Position numbers and translations under genes: made by a program
Notes under the pieces: model-generated
The model's input: only the letters and a program-made list of their open reading frames with translations
Database searches by the model: none
What the model was told of the DNA's origin: nothing
DNA from: Bacteroidota bacterium
Lineage (GTDB): Bacteria; Bacteroidota; Bacteroidia; Bacteroidales; JADFUO01
Length of the DNA stretch: 8,868 bases
Reading direction: 5' to 3'
NCBI GenBank assembly: GCA_030614305.1
Contig: JAUWKH010000058.1
Location: 1 to 8,868, forward strand
Part shown: positions 1 through 5,910 of the stretch, piece by piece
Layout of the letters: each line of letters begins with the position of its first letter
How positions within the stretch are numbered: the first letter of the stretch is position 1

Positions 1-78
1 AGAGTTTAACAATGAAGTGTTTGTTTGAATAAATTATGGGAATTTATTTGTTGTTTTGAGGCTGTCCGTTTTTTGTTC

Positions 79-110
79 AAAAAAACAGGGGTAGACAAAT
101 CATACCCCTG
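79..110 (-). terminator. Rho-independent terminator of the tRNA-Arg (and possibly ssrA) transcript
   Basis: Perfect 8-bp inverted repeat caggggta (86-93) / tacccctg (103-110) with a 9-nt loop. Read on the minus strand, the hairpin is followed at once by seven T (complement of the A run 79-85). It begins 11 nt past the 3' end of the tRNA. Stem plus T tract is a canonical intrinsic terminator in the minus direction only. As I see no comparably good terminator between ssrA and the tRNA, it may end a shared ssrA-tRNA transcript; that part is inference. Confidence 0.85.
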
Positions 111-120
111 TGCAGACAAG

Positions 121-194
121 TGATCCCGAAGGGATTCGAACCCCCAACCTTCAGAACCGGAATCTGATATTCTATCCAGTTGAACTACGGAACC
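121..194 (-). tRNA. tRNA-Arg, anticodon CCG
   Basis: The reverse complement folds into a complete 74-nt cloverleaf. The acceptor stem GGTTCCG pairs with CGGGATC (with G-U pairs). The D stem is GTTC/GAAT, the anticodon stem TCAGA/TCTGA encloses the loop TTCCGGT, and the T arm GGGGG-TTCGAAT-CCCTT is intact. Loop positions 34-36 read CCG, which decodes the arginine codon CGG. The discriminator base is A73 and the CCA end is not encoded, so it must be added by tRNA nucleotidyltransferase. A strong intrinsic terminator follows it. No TAnnTTTG promoter is visible immediately upstream, so it may be transcribed with ssrA. Confidence 0.95.
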
Positions 195-200
195 ATGGGG

Positions 201-248
201 GATTAAGATTTAAGAATTATGATTTAAGAATTAAGAATTAAAGAAAGT
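201..248. repeat. Short tandem repeat based on gatttaagaatta
   Basis: The 13-mer gatttaagaatta occurs at 207-219 and again at 221-233 (14-bp period). It is flanked by shorter pieces: gattaag at 201-207 and ttaagaattaaagaa to about 245. It lies in the spacer between ssrA and tRNA-Arg, just upstream of the tRNA on the minus strand. No coding capacity is seen. It is one of three unrelated simple-repeat families in this window. Confidence 0.7.
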
Positions 249-280
249 CTTATAATATTATTGAAAAGATTTTATACTAA

Positions 281-321
281 TGCTGAATAGAAATGCAAAA
301 ATCTTAAAGGTCTATTCAGCA
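281..321. repeat. 11-bp perfect inverted repeat between ssrA and tRNA-Arg
   Basis: tgctgaataga (281-291) is exactly complementary to tctattcagca (311-321), enclosing a 19-nt loop. In the ssrA transcript this would form a stable hairpin about 43 nt past the mature tmRNA 3' end. No uninterrupted T tract follows on either strand, so it is not a textbook intrinsic terminator. It could be a factor-dependent terminator, an RNA-processing signal between tmRNA and tRNA, or part of a dispersed repeat. The function is unproven. Confidence 0.6.
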
Positions 322-363
322 CGCATAACTAATTCTTGAAACCTGATTTTTGGCATTTCTATG

Positions 364-754
364 TGGAGCTGCGGGGATTCGAACCCCGGTCCAAACAAGC
401 AGCAAAAGTGCTTTCTACATGCTTATCCTCTAATTGATTGTCGGGAGTTAACAGGTGAAAGGAACACCACTCAAATCCGTATTCTCTAAAAATTCATTAC
501 GTTACAGAGACTTTAACGGAACTATCTCAACTTTTATGATGCTTCGTACGGGACACCGCTGAGAAAGGTTTCCCGGGAAACAGTCAGTAACTTAATCTTT
601 TGATCAAGCTGCTAACGCGTAATTATAGTTATCGCCATTTATTGGCTTTTGAGAATTAGTTTTTTACCATTGGTACCCTTCCGGGACGAGCCATATTCTC
701 AACGCTCGACATGCTTACATTATCACTTCCTTGCTGTCAAATCCGGTCAGCCCC
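364..754 (-). ncRNA. ssrA: Transfer-messenger RNA (tmRNA)
   Basis: tmRNA rescues ribosomes stalled on broken mRNAs, acting with SmpB and adding a degradation tag to the incomplete protein. On the minus strand the 5' end GGGGCTGACCGGATTTGACAG is the conserved tmRNA start. The 3' end carries a T arm with GGTTCGAATC and closes the acceptor stem: GGGGCTG (754-748) pairs with CAGCTCC (371-365), leaving discriminator A at 364. The next bases are CAT, so CCA is not encoded. The H2 helix partner, GTAAGCATG near the 5' end versus CATGCTTA-type sequence near the 3' end, is also visible. The tag frame runs from 636 to 604 (GGC through TGA), giving GDNYNYALAA with the usual YALAA degron. Length is about 391 nt, normal for one-piece tmRNA. 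Confidence 0.96.
604..636 (-). other. tmRNA tag-peptide reading frame, GDNYNYALAA
   Basis: Read on the minus strand from the resume codon GGC at 636-634, the codons translate as G-D-N-Y-N-Y-A-L-A-A and end at TGA (606-604). The C-terminal YALAA is the protease-recognised tail typical of bacterial tags. The resume codon is inferred from position relative to other Bacteroidota tags (G-E/D-N...). Confidence 0.88.
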
Positions 755-803
755 ATGATTAATGTAATATTTCAAAAATCGTACCCTTGTTTTAAAGGGG
801 GTG

Positions 804-811
804 CAAAGATA
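804..811 (-). promoter_or_regulatory. Candidate ssrA promoter, -7 element
   Basis: The minus strand reads TATCTTTG, a perfect match to the Bacteroidota -7 consensus TAnnTTTG, about 50 nt upstream of the mature tmRNA 5' end. A clear TTG-type -33 element is not evident in the A/T-rich sequence behind it. The implied primary transcript has a leader containing a small ccctt/aaggg hairpin (783-798 region) that would be removed during 5' maturation. Confidence 0.6.
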
Positions 812-873
812 CAAAAAAATTTAATTAAATGATAAAAAATACAGGATTTGGAAAATTATGACTATTTAAGAGG

Positions 874-2208
874 CTAATACTTCACAACCACCTTTGTTTT
901 CCACTTCCCTGAAAGATAATAAATAAATGATAATATCATTCCAACTGCCCATGCAATAGGTATTCCCCACCAGATTCCGGTCACACCTATTTCAAGTGAA
1001 AGGAAATATGAAACAGGTATCCTTATTATCCATAAAGCAATAAGTGTAATGAACATAGGCACTAAAGTTGCACCTGCACCTCTCATTACGCCATTAATAA
1101 CAAACATTGTGGAAAAAATAACATAAAATGAACCTACAATGATAAGATATTGATAACCGATTTCTATCACATTTATATCAGATATAAACGCACCCATAAT
1201 ATATCTGCCAAAAGATATTGCAATAATTGTAACTGTAACCGAGACAACTGATGTCATGAATAAAGTTGCTTTTAATCCATTATTTATTCGCTTGGGTTTA
1301 TTAGCTCCTAAATTCTGACCGACAAATACAGACAGGGCATTTGCAAAATTCATAGCAGGCATTACTACAAACGAATTAATTCGCATAGCAACACTGTATG
1401 CTGCGATTGTATCAGTTCCAAACATATTTACAATTCTGAACAAAGCAAGCATTCCTAAAGCAACAAAAGTATTTTGAAATCCGGCTGGTAAGCCAATCCG
1501 CAAGCTTTTACGAAAAATATTTTTATCAAATTTCAATTTTAGAAATGAAAATTTTATCAGTTTGTGATATTTATTAAGATACAAAATAACAGATATAAAT
1601 GCAAATCCCTGTGAAATTATTGTTGCTATTGCTACTCCGGATATTCCCCACTTTAATACAATCACAAAAAGTAAATCCAGCAAAATATTTATAATTGTTG
1701 AAATAATCAAAAAGATCAAAGGTGTAACAGAATCACCCAGACCTCGCAGAATAGCACTTGTACCATTAAAACCAAAAAATAATATTGCACCCGAAATAAA
1801 AATATTAAAATACTGAACTGCCTGAGGGATGATACTTTCGGGAAGGTCAATAAGACGAAAAATTTCCTTGCTGAAAATAATTCCGATAATGCTAATGATT
1901 ATTGAAGCAAAAAACATAAAAATATACAGGGTGTCAATTGCTTTTTTTACATTTTTAAGGTCTTTGGAACCAAAGTATTGAGCAATAACAATAGTTGATC
2001 CTGTTGCAATTCCGATTATAAACGACATCAAAGCAAATATCAACGGGAATGAAGCACCAACAGCACCCAGTGCTTCTTTTCCGAGATAATTCCCGATAAT
2101 TATGCTATCAACAATATTGTATAACTGCTGAAAAACATTACCCAAAAGCATAGGCATTGCAAACCTGAAAATTAATTTGCTTTCTTTTCCTACGCTTAAA
2201 TCTCTCAT
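874..2208 (-). CDS. MATE-family multidrug/Na+ efflux transporter
   Basis: A 444-residue polytopic inner-membrane protein of the MATE (multidrug and toxic compound extrusion) family, which exports drugs or metabolites by Na+ or H+ antiport. The hydrophobic profile fits 12 helices in two homologous halves. Each half carries the family's repeated signature: RGLGDSVTP (about 155-163) and RGAGATLVPM (about 376-385). The N-terminal start DLSVGKESKLIFRFAMPMLLGNVFQQLYNIVDS (about 3-35) is typical of the MatE domain in this subgroup. Length is normal (440-460), with no visible disruption. The ATG at 2208 is well placed at the family start. The gene is divergent from rnpB and upstream of ssrA on the same strand. 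The substrate cannot be read from sequence; similarity to NorM/DinF-like members is only at family level. Confidence 0.95.
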   Translation of the reverse strand: MRDLSVGKESKLIFRFAMPMLLGNVFQQLYNIVDSIIIGNYLGKEALGAVGASFPLIFALMSFIIGIATGSTIVIAQYFGSKDLKNVKKAIDTLYIFMFFASIIISIIGIIFSKEIFRLIDLPESIIPQAVQYFNIFISGAILFFGFNGTSAILRGLGDSVTPLIFLIISTIINILLDLLFVIVLKWGISGVAIATIISQGFAFISVILYLNKYHKLIKFSFLKLKFDKNIFRKSLRIGLPAGFQNTFVALGMLALFRIVNMFGTDTIAAYSVAMRINSFVVMPAMNFANALSVFVGQNLGANKPKRINNGLKATLFMTSVVSVTVTIIAISFGRYIMGAFISDINVIEIGYQYLIIVGSFYVIFSTMFVINGVMRGAGATLVPMFITLIALWIIRIPVSYFLSLEIGVTGIWWGIPIAWAVGMILSFIYYLSGKWKTKVVVKY

Positions 2209-2213
2209 TATTT

Positions 2214-2237
2214 AATTTAAAATTTAAATTTTAAATT
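2214..2237. repeat. 24-bp perfect A/T palindrome just upstream of the MATE start codon
   Basis: aatttaaaattt (2214-2225) is followed directly by its exact reverse complement aaattttaaatt (2226-2237). It begins 5 nt upstream of the MATE ATG, so it falls in the 5' leader where the ribosome loads. It could be a regulator site or form an mRNA hairpin (weak, as all pairs are A-U). An all-A/T palindrome is less surprising in an AT-rich genome than a mixed one. Confidence 0.6.
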
Positions 2238-2261
2238 CGTAACAATAATTTTACAAAACAA

Positions 2262-2269
2262 CAAAACTA
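2262..2269 (-). promoter_or_regulatory. Candidate MATE gene promoter, -7 element
   Basis: The minus strand reads TAGTTTTG, matching TAnnTTTG, about 54 nt upstream of the MATE ATG. The expected -33 position (about 2289-2292) reads TTAG, a weak match. If real, this promoter would lie back-to-back with and partly inside the rnpB promoter. Confidence 0.4.
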
Positions 2270-2279
2270 ACGATTTCCA

Positions 2280-2309
2280 TTGATTTGGCTAAAATATTTA
2301 TTATATTTG
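2280..2309 (+). promoter_or_regulatory. rnpB promoter (Bacteroidota -33/-7 type)
   Basis: TTG at 2280-2282, a 19-bp spacer, then TATATTTG at 2302-2309. This matches the TTG-N19-TAnnTTTG arrangement of the primary sigma factor in Bacteroidota. The start of the mature RNase P RNA at about 2317 fits initiation 7-8 nt past the -7 element. Confidence 0.8.
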
Positions 2310-2316
2310 CAAAATA

Positions 2317-2696
2317 AGCAACAGCCCGTTCTATCGCCACGATACGTTTTACGAATCGGGGAGGAAAGTCGGGACAACACAGAGCACCATACTTCCTAAC
2401 GGGAAGGCTTCGATATTTATCGGATACAGCAAGTGCCACAGAAAATAACAGCCTAAGCTCCTTTTTACAGGAGACGGCAATGGTGAAAACGTGAGGTAAG
2501 AGCTCACGCCACATTAAGGTGACTTAATGCGGGGGTAAACCTTATGGGTTGAAAGGTTAAATATACCGGGGTTTGAGGGTTGCTCGCCCGATCCCGAAGG
2601 GTAAGCCGTTAGATACTGCCGGTGACGACAGGACCAGATAAATGATAGAATTCCGGCTGATACCGGAAACAGAATCCCGCTTACAGGACTGTTGCT
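2317..2696 (+). ncRNA. rnpB: RNase P RNA, bacterial type A
   Basis: This is the catalytic RNA of ribonuclease P, which removes 5' leaders from precursor tRNAs together with the RnpA protein. The ends pair to form P1: agcaacag (2317-2324) with ctgttgct (2689-2696). The universally conserved 5' block GAGGAAAGTCGGGAC is at 2361-2375, followed by ACAACACAGAGCACC. The 3' conserved block acagaatcccgcttacagg (2669-2687) supplies the other strand of P4, and agataaatgatag (2636-2648) is the conserved J15/P15-side element. Length of about 380 nt is normal for the class. A five-T run follows the P1 strand at 2696-2700. The ends are defined by P1 and could shift by a few bases. Confidence 0.96.
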
Positions 2697-2720
2697 TTTT
2701 AAAAAATTTAATTATTTTTG
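2692..2720 (+). promoter_or_regulatory. Candidate promoter of the universal stress protein gene, overlapping the rnpB 3' end
   Basis: TTG at 2692-2694, an 18-bp spacer, then TATTTTTG at 2713-2720, a perfect TAnnTTTG. The start codon follows at 2753, giving a leader of about 25 nt. The -33 triplet lies inside the 3' strand of the RNase P RNA P1 helix. Confidence 0.6.
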
Positions 2721-2752
2721 CAAAACAGTATTTATAAATAAATCTATTTAAA

Positions 2753-3619
2753 ATGGAAAAAATATTAGTCCCTGTTGACTTTTCCGAACATACTGATAAA
2801 ACCTGCCAGTATGCATTGGAAATTGCTAAAAGGTTTAATTCCGAAATTCGCCTTTTTCATTCGTATTTTGATCAGGTAATTGTATCAGACAGTAGCTTTC
2901 CTACCGGCATTGATACTAACACCATGATGAACGAGCAATTATTGATTGACATTGAAAAACGTGCAAAATTTGACATACAAGAACTGCAATCAAAATTGAT
3001 TGACCAGGTAAAACACGAAAAAATTAAAGATATTAAAATAGTTTATACTCTTGTTGGCGGTGACCCTGAAAATGAAATCGTTTCACTTTGCGAAGAATAC
3101 AAGCCGGATATTATTATCATGGGCTCAAGTGGTAAAGGAAACAAAGGAATTTTAATGGGGAGTGTTTCTAAAAAAGTAATGAACAATGCAAAAGTTCCGG
3201 TTTTGGCAATACCTGAAACTTTCAACTATTCAGGAATTAATAAGATTATGTATGCCACTGAATTTAATGATGCTGACAGTAACATCATTAAGAAATTACT
3301 TAATATGTTTTCTTCGTTCAATATAAAAATTAATTGCGTTCATCTTAATTTAGATAATGACAAAACTGTTGACAATAAAATGATGGATAACCTGAAAAGA
3401 ATTTTTGCAGAAGAAAATAATAATGGAATTATTCATTTTGAAATAATTGATTGCGATAAAATTGCTCCTGAAATTGAAAATTATGTTACAAATAATCAAA
3501 TTGATATAATTGCCTTTCTTTCACAAAAAAGAAATATCTTTCAAAAATTATTTAAAAATATTGTAACAAAAAAACATTTATTTGAAGCAGGAGTGCCACT
3601 TTTGGCTTTTCATGGATAA
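2753..3619 (+). CDS. Tandem-domain universal stress protein (UspA family)
   Basis: A 288-residue soluble protein with two Usp domains (about 1-155 and 162-288), the usual length for tandem Usp proteins. The first domain starts EKILVPVDFSEHT with the Asp (D9) that contacts adenine nucleotides in this family. It ends in a Gly-rich nucleotide loop, MGSSGKGNKGILMGSVSKKVM (about 123-143), then VPVLAIP. The loop resembles the ATP-binding G-2x-G-9x-G(S/T) motif, but I count eight rather than nine residues before GS. The second domain keeps the fold pattern (INKIMYATEF..., IDIIAFL, VPLLAFHG) but has no glycine loop, so it probably does not bind ATP. Such proteins are cytoplasmic and linked to stress survival; the partner is unknown. 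The start is the first ATG, without a Shine-Dalgarno sequence, and it has its own candidate promoter at 2692-2720. Confidence 0.93.
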   Translation: MEKILVPVDFSEHTDKTCQYALEIAKRFNSEIRLFHSYFDQVIVSDSSFPTGIDTNTMMNEQLLIDIEKRAKFDIQELQSKLIDQVKHEKIKDIKIVYTLVGGDPENEIVSLCEEYKPDIIIMGSSGKGNKGILMGSVSKKVMNNAKVPVLAIPETFNYSGINKIMYATEFNDADSNIIKKLLNMFSSFNIKINCVHLNLDNDKTVDNKMMDNLKRIFAEENNNGIIHFEIIDCDKIAPEIENYVTNNQIDIIAFLSQKRNIFQKLFKNIVTKKHLFEAGVPLLAFHG

Positions 3620-3641
3620 GAAAAATATTCATACGAAAGCA

Positions 3642-3701
3642 TACCTTAAAAGGTAAAATCATAGAATTATTCTATTAATATAGTATATTTGAAATTCAAA
3701 T
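3642..3701. repeat. Three consecutive small dyads in the usp-glycosyltransferase spacer
   Basis: Three short inverted repeats lie in 60 bp: tacctt-aa-aaggta (3642-3655), atagaat-t-attctat (3661-3675) and atttgaa-a-ttcaaat (3687-3701). The last overlaps the candidate -7 element of the downstream gene. None is followed by a T tract in the plus direction, so a terminator role is not well supported. An operator role is possible but speculative. Confidence 0.45.
3684..3691 (+). promoter_or_regulatory. Candidate promoter (-7 element) of the glycosyltransferase gene
   Basis: TATATTTG matches TAnnTTTG, 35 nt upstream of the ATG at 3727. The expected -33 position (about 3662-3664) is not TTG, so this would be a weak or activator-dependent promoter. 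It sits inside the inverted repeat 3687-3701. Confidence 0.45.
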
Positions 3702-3726
3702 TTTAACATATTGATTTCTCTTGCTA

Positions 3727-5694
3727 ATGAAACTATCCGTCATAATAGTTAATTATAACATTAAGCATTTTCTTGAGCAGTGCCTGTATTCTGTCAGGAA
3801 AGCATGCAAGGGTATTGAATCTGAAATATTTGTTGTTGACAACAATTCAGTTGACGGGTCTGTAAAAATGACAAGGGAAAAATTTCCTGAAGTAACAGTA
3901 ATTGCCAATAATGATAATAAAGGTTTTTCAAAAGCCAATAATCAGGCAATAAAAAAAGCCAGGGGAGAATATATTTTACTTCTAAATCCTGATACTGTTG
4001 TTGAGGACGATACTTTTAAAAAATCCATTTTTTTTATGGATGAACACCCTGAGGCAGGCGGACTGGGTGTTAAAATGATTGATGGAAAAGGCAAATTCCT
4101 TCCCGAATCAAAACGTGGCTTTCCTTCACCTGTAACTGCTTTTTATAAGATTTTCGGTCTTTCGGCGATTTTTCCAGGATCAAAAACCTTTGGGAAATAT
4201 TATCTCGGATACCTTGATAAAGATGAAATTCATGAAGTAGATGTTCTTGCAGGTGCTTTTATGATGCTAAGAAAAAAAGTCATTGAAAAAACAGGACTTT
4301 TGGATGAAGCATTTTTTATGTACGGTGAAGATATTGACATCTCGTACCGCATCATTAAAGCCGGATATAAAAACTACTACTTCCCCGAAACACGCATTAT
4401 CCACTACAAAGGCGAATGCACAAAAAAAAGCAGTATAAATTATGTGTTCATTTTTTATAATGCAATGGTGATTTTTGCCAAAAAACATTTCTCTCCCAAA
4501 AACGCACGTATATTTTCATTTCTGATAAATATTGCAATTTACCTTCGTGCATTCTTTGCAATTGCGAGCAGGTTTTTTTCAAAAGCATTTTTGCCACTTA
4601 CTGATGCTGTTTTACTTTTTATCGGTATATATTTTATAAAAGGTTACTGGGAGCAGAATGTAATATTCCAAAACGGAGGGCATTACCCTGTTGAATTTAT
4701 CGCTTTTGTCGTACCTGCTTATATCCTGATATGGCTGCTCTCAATTTATCTGAGCGGAGGTTATGATCGTCCGCTAAAAATTTATAAAATTTTTCAAGGT
4801 ATGGTTATCGGAACAGTTATAATACTTGTTGCTTATGCATTGTTAAGCGAATCATGGCGTTTTTCAAGAGCTATAATTTTATTAGGAGCCACCTGGGGAA
4901 TTATTTCATTATCAGGTATCCGGCTATTTTTTCATCTTTTAAAACTGAAAAATATTGAAATTGGAACTGATAAAAACAGACGTTTCATAATAATTGGAAA
5001 TAAAAAAGAGTCGCAAAGGGTTTCAGAACTTATACAAAAAACCCATTTGAAACCCGCGTTTATCGGACTTGTTAATCCATTGGAAAAACAAACAAAAAAC
5101 AATGATTTTATAGGTAACATTAACCAGATAAAAGATATTATTACGATTTTCAGAATTAACGAAGTAATATTTTGTTCAAAAGATATTTCACATCAAAAAA
5201 TTATTGATAAAATGTCGGAGCTGCATTATTCGCAGGTTGATTATAAAATTGCTCCTGAAGACAGTCTTTCAATAATCGGAAGCAACTCAATAAACACATC
5301 CGGCGACCTGTATATCATAAACATAAATTCAATCGACAAAATATATAATAAGCGAAACAAGAGGTTTCTTGATATTATCTCAAGTTTACTTTTTTTTGTA
5401 TTTTTCCCGATTGGAATTTTTATTGTTAAATCACCCTTAGGTTATTTTAAAAATATCTTTTTAGTCTTATTTGGAAAAAAATCCATAGTCGGATACTACC
5501 ATTATGATGACATATCAATTGATAAATTACCTGAAATTAAGAAAGGGATTCTCAATCCTACCGATGCTTTCAGAACAAGAAAGATAAATAAGGATACAAT
5601 TGAAAAGCTTAATCTGATATATGCCCGCGATTATAAAATTTATAATGATTTAAATATTCTTTTCAGAGGTTTTAAGAATTTGGGAAGGAGATGA
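3727..5694 (+). CDS. Membrane glycosyltransferase: GT2 domain fused to a degenerate WbaP/WcaJ-like sugar-phosphate transferase scaffold
   Basis: A 655-residue chimera. Residues 1-260 form a GT2 catalytic domain of the rhamnosyltransferase-like type: MKLSVIIVNYN, VVDNNSVDGS (37-46), the metal-binding DxD-type NPDT (87-90), and the acceptor-side motif FMYGEDIDISYRI (197-209). About 263-402 holds several membrane helices, including YLSGGYDRPLKIYKIFQG and SESWRFSRAIILLGA, which resemble the N-terminal membrane part of polyprenyl-phosphate hexose-1-phosphate transferases. Residues 418-540 are a Rossmann-like domain of the CoA_binding_3 type (RRFIIIGNKKES...). The tail KRFLDIISSLL (545-555), then GKKSIVGY (583-590) and RDYKIYNDLNILFRG, resembles the two ends of a bacterial sugar transferase domain without its catalytic middle. 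I infer GT2 activity on lipid-linked glycans, with the second half structural. A TTG two codons upstream (3721) is possible, but the ATG begins directly at the conserved MKLSVIIVNYN. Confidence 0.88.
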   Translation: MKLSVIIVNYNIKHFLEQCLYSVRKACKGIESEIFVVDNNSVDGSVKMTREKFPEVTVIANNDNKGFSKANNQAIKKARGEYILLLNPDTVVEDDTFKKSIFFMDEHPEAGGLGVKMIDGKGKFLPESKRGFPSPVTAFYKIFGLSAIFPGSKTFGKYYLGYLDKDEIHEVDVLAGAFMMLRKKVIEKTGLLDEAFFMYGEDIDISYRIIKAGYKNYYFPETRIIHYKGECTKKSSINYVFIFYNAMVIFAKKHFSPKNARIFSFLINIAIYLRAFFAIASRFFSKAFLPLTDAVLLFIGIYFIKGYWEQNVIFQNGGHYPVEFIAFVVPAYILIWLLSIYLSGGYDRPLKIYKIFQGMVIGTVIILVAYALLSESWRFSRAIILLGATWGIISLSGIRLFFHLLKLKNIEIGTDKNRRFIIIGNKKESQRVSELIQKTHLKPAFIGLVNPLEKQTKNNDFIGNINQIKDIITIFRINEVIFCSKDISHQKIIDKMSELHYSQVDYKIAPEDSLSIIGSNSINTSGDLYIININSIDKIYNKRNKRFLDIISSLLFFVFFPIGIFIVKSPLGYFKNIFLVLFGKKSIVGYYHYDDISIDKLPEIKKGILNPTDAFRTRKINKDTIEKLNLIYARDYKIYNDLNILFRGFKNLGRR

Positions 5695-5700
5695 TGAAGG

Positions 5701-5897
5701 GTAATTGATGGTAATTGATGGTAATTGATTGTAATTGATGGTAATTAATTGTAATTGATTGTAATTGATAGTAATTGATGGTAATTGATGCTAATTGATA
5801 GTAATTGATGGTAATTGATGGTAATTGATGGTAATTAATTGTAATTGATAGTAATTGATGGTAATTGATAGTAATTGATGGTAATTGATAGTAATTA
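5701..5897. repeat. Decanucleotide tandem repeat gtaattgatN, 19 copies
   Basis: Nineteen consecutive 10-bp units occupy 5701-5890 without a single insertion or deletion, plus a partial unit (gtaatta) to 5897. Position 10 varies freely (10 G, 5 A, 4 T). Otherwise only copies 5 and 14 (gtaattaatt) and copy 10 (ctaattgata) differ. The array starts 6 nt after the glycosyltransferase stop and ends 13 nt before the exonuclease ATG, so it is essentially the whole spacer. The plus strand has a TGA in nearly every unit, so it is non-coding there. The period is close to one DNA helical turn, so every unit presents the same face. I do not recognise a known protein-binding consensus. Slippage could make copy number variable between strains. 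Confidence 0.97.
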
Positions 5898-5910
5898 AAA
5901 ATTAACTATT

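Noticed and set aside
1..78. Possible gene remnant at the left edge
   Set aside because: Only a very short frame (ATG at 12, stop after six codons) is present and there is no recognisable motif; nothing can be supported here.
2251..2514. 87-residue open frame on the minus strand
   Set aside because: It lies antisense to the conserved 5' half and promoter of rnpB and its translation resembles no family; the RNA gene explains the sequence.
3721..3726. TTG start for the glycosyltransferase
   Set aside because: It would add only two residues before an ATG that directly begins the conserved GT2 N-terminus.
5701..5897. CRISPR array or translated repeat peptide
   Set aside because: Units are contiguous with no spacers, so it is not CRISPR. 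On the minus strand two frames stay open through the array, but there is no ATG and no gene-like context.
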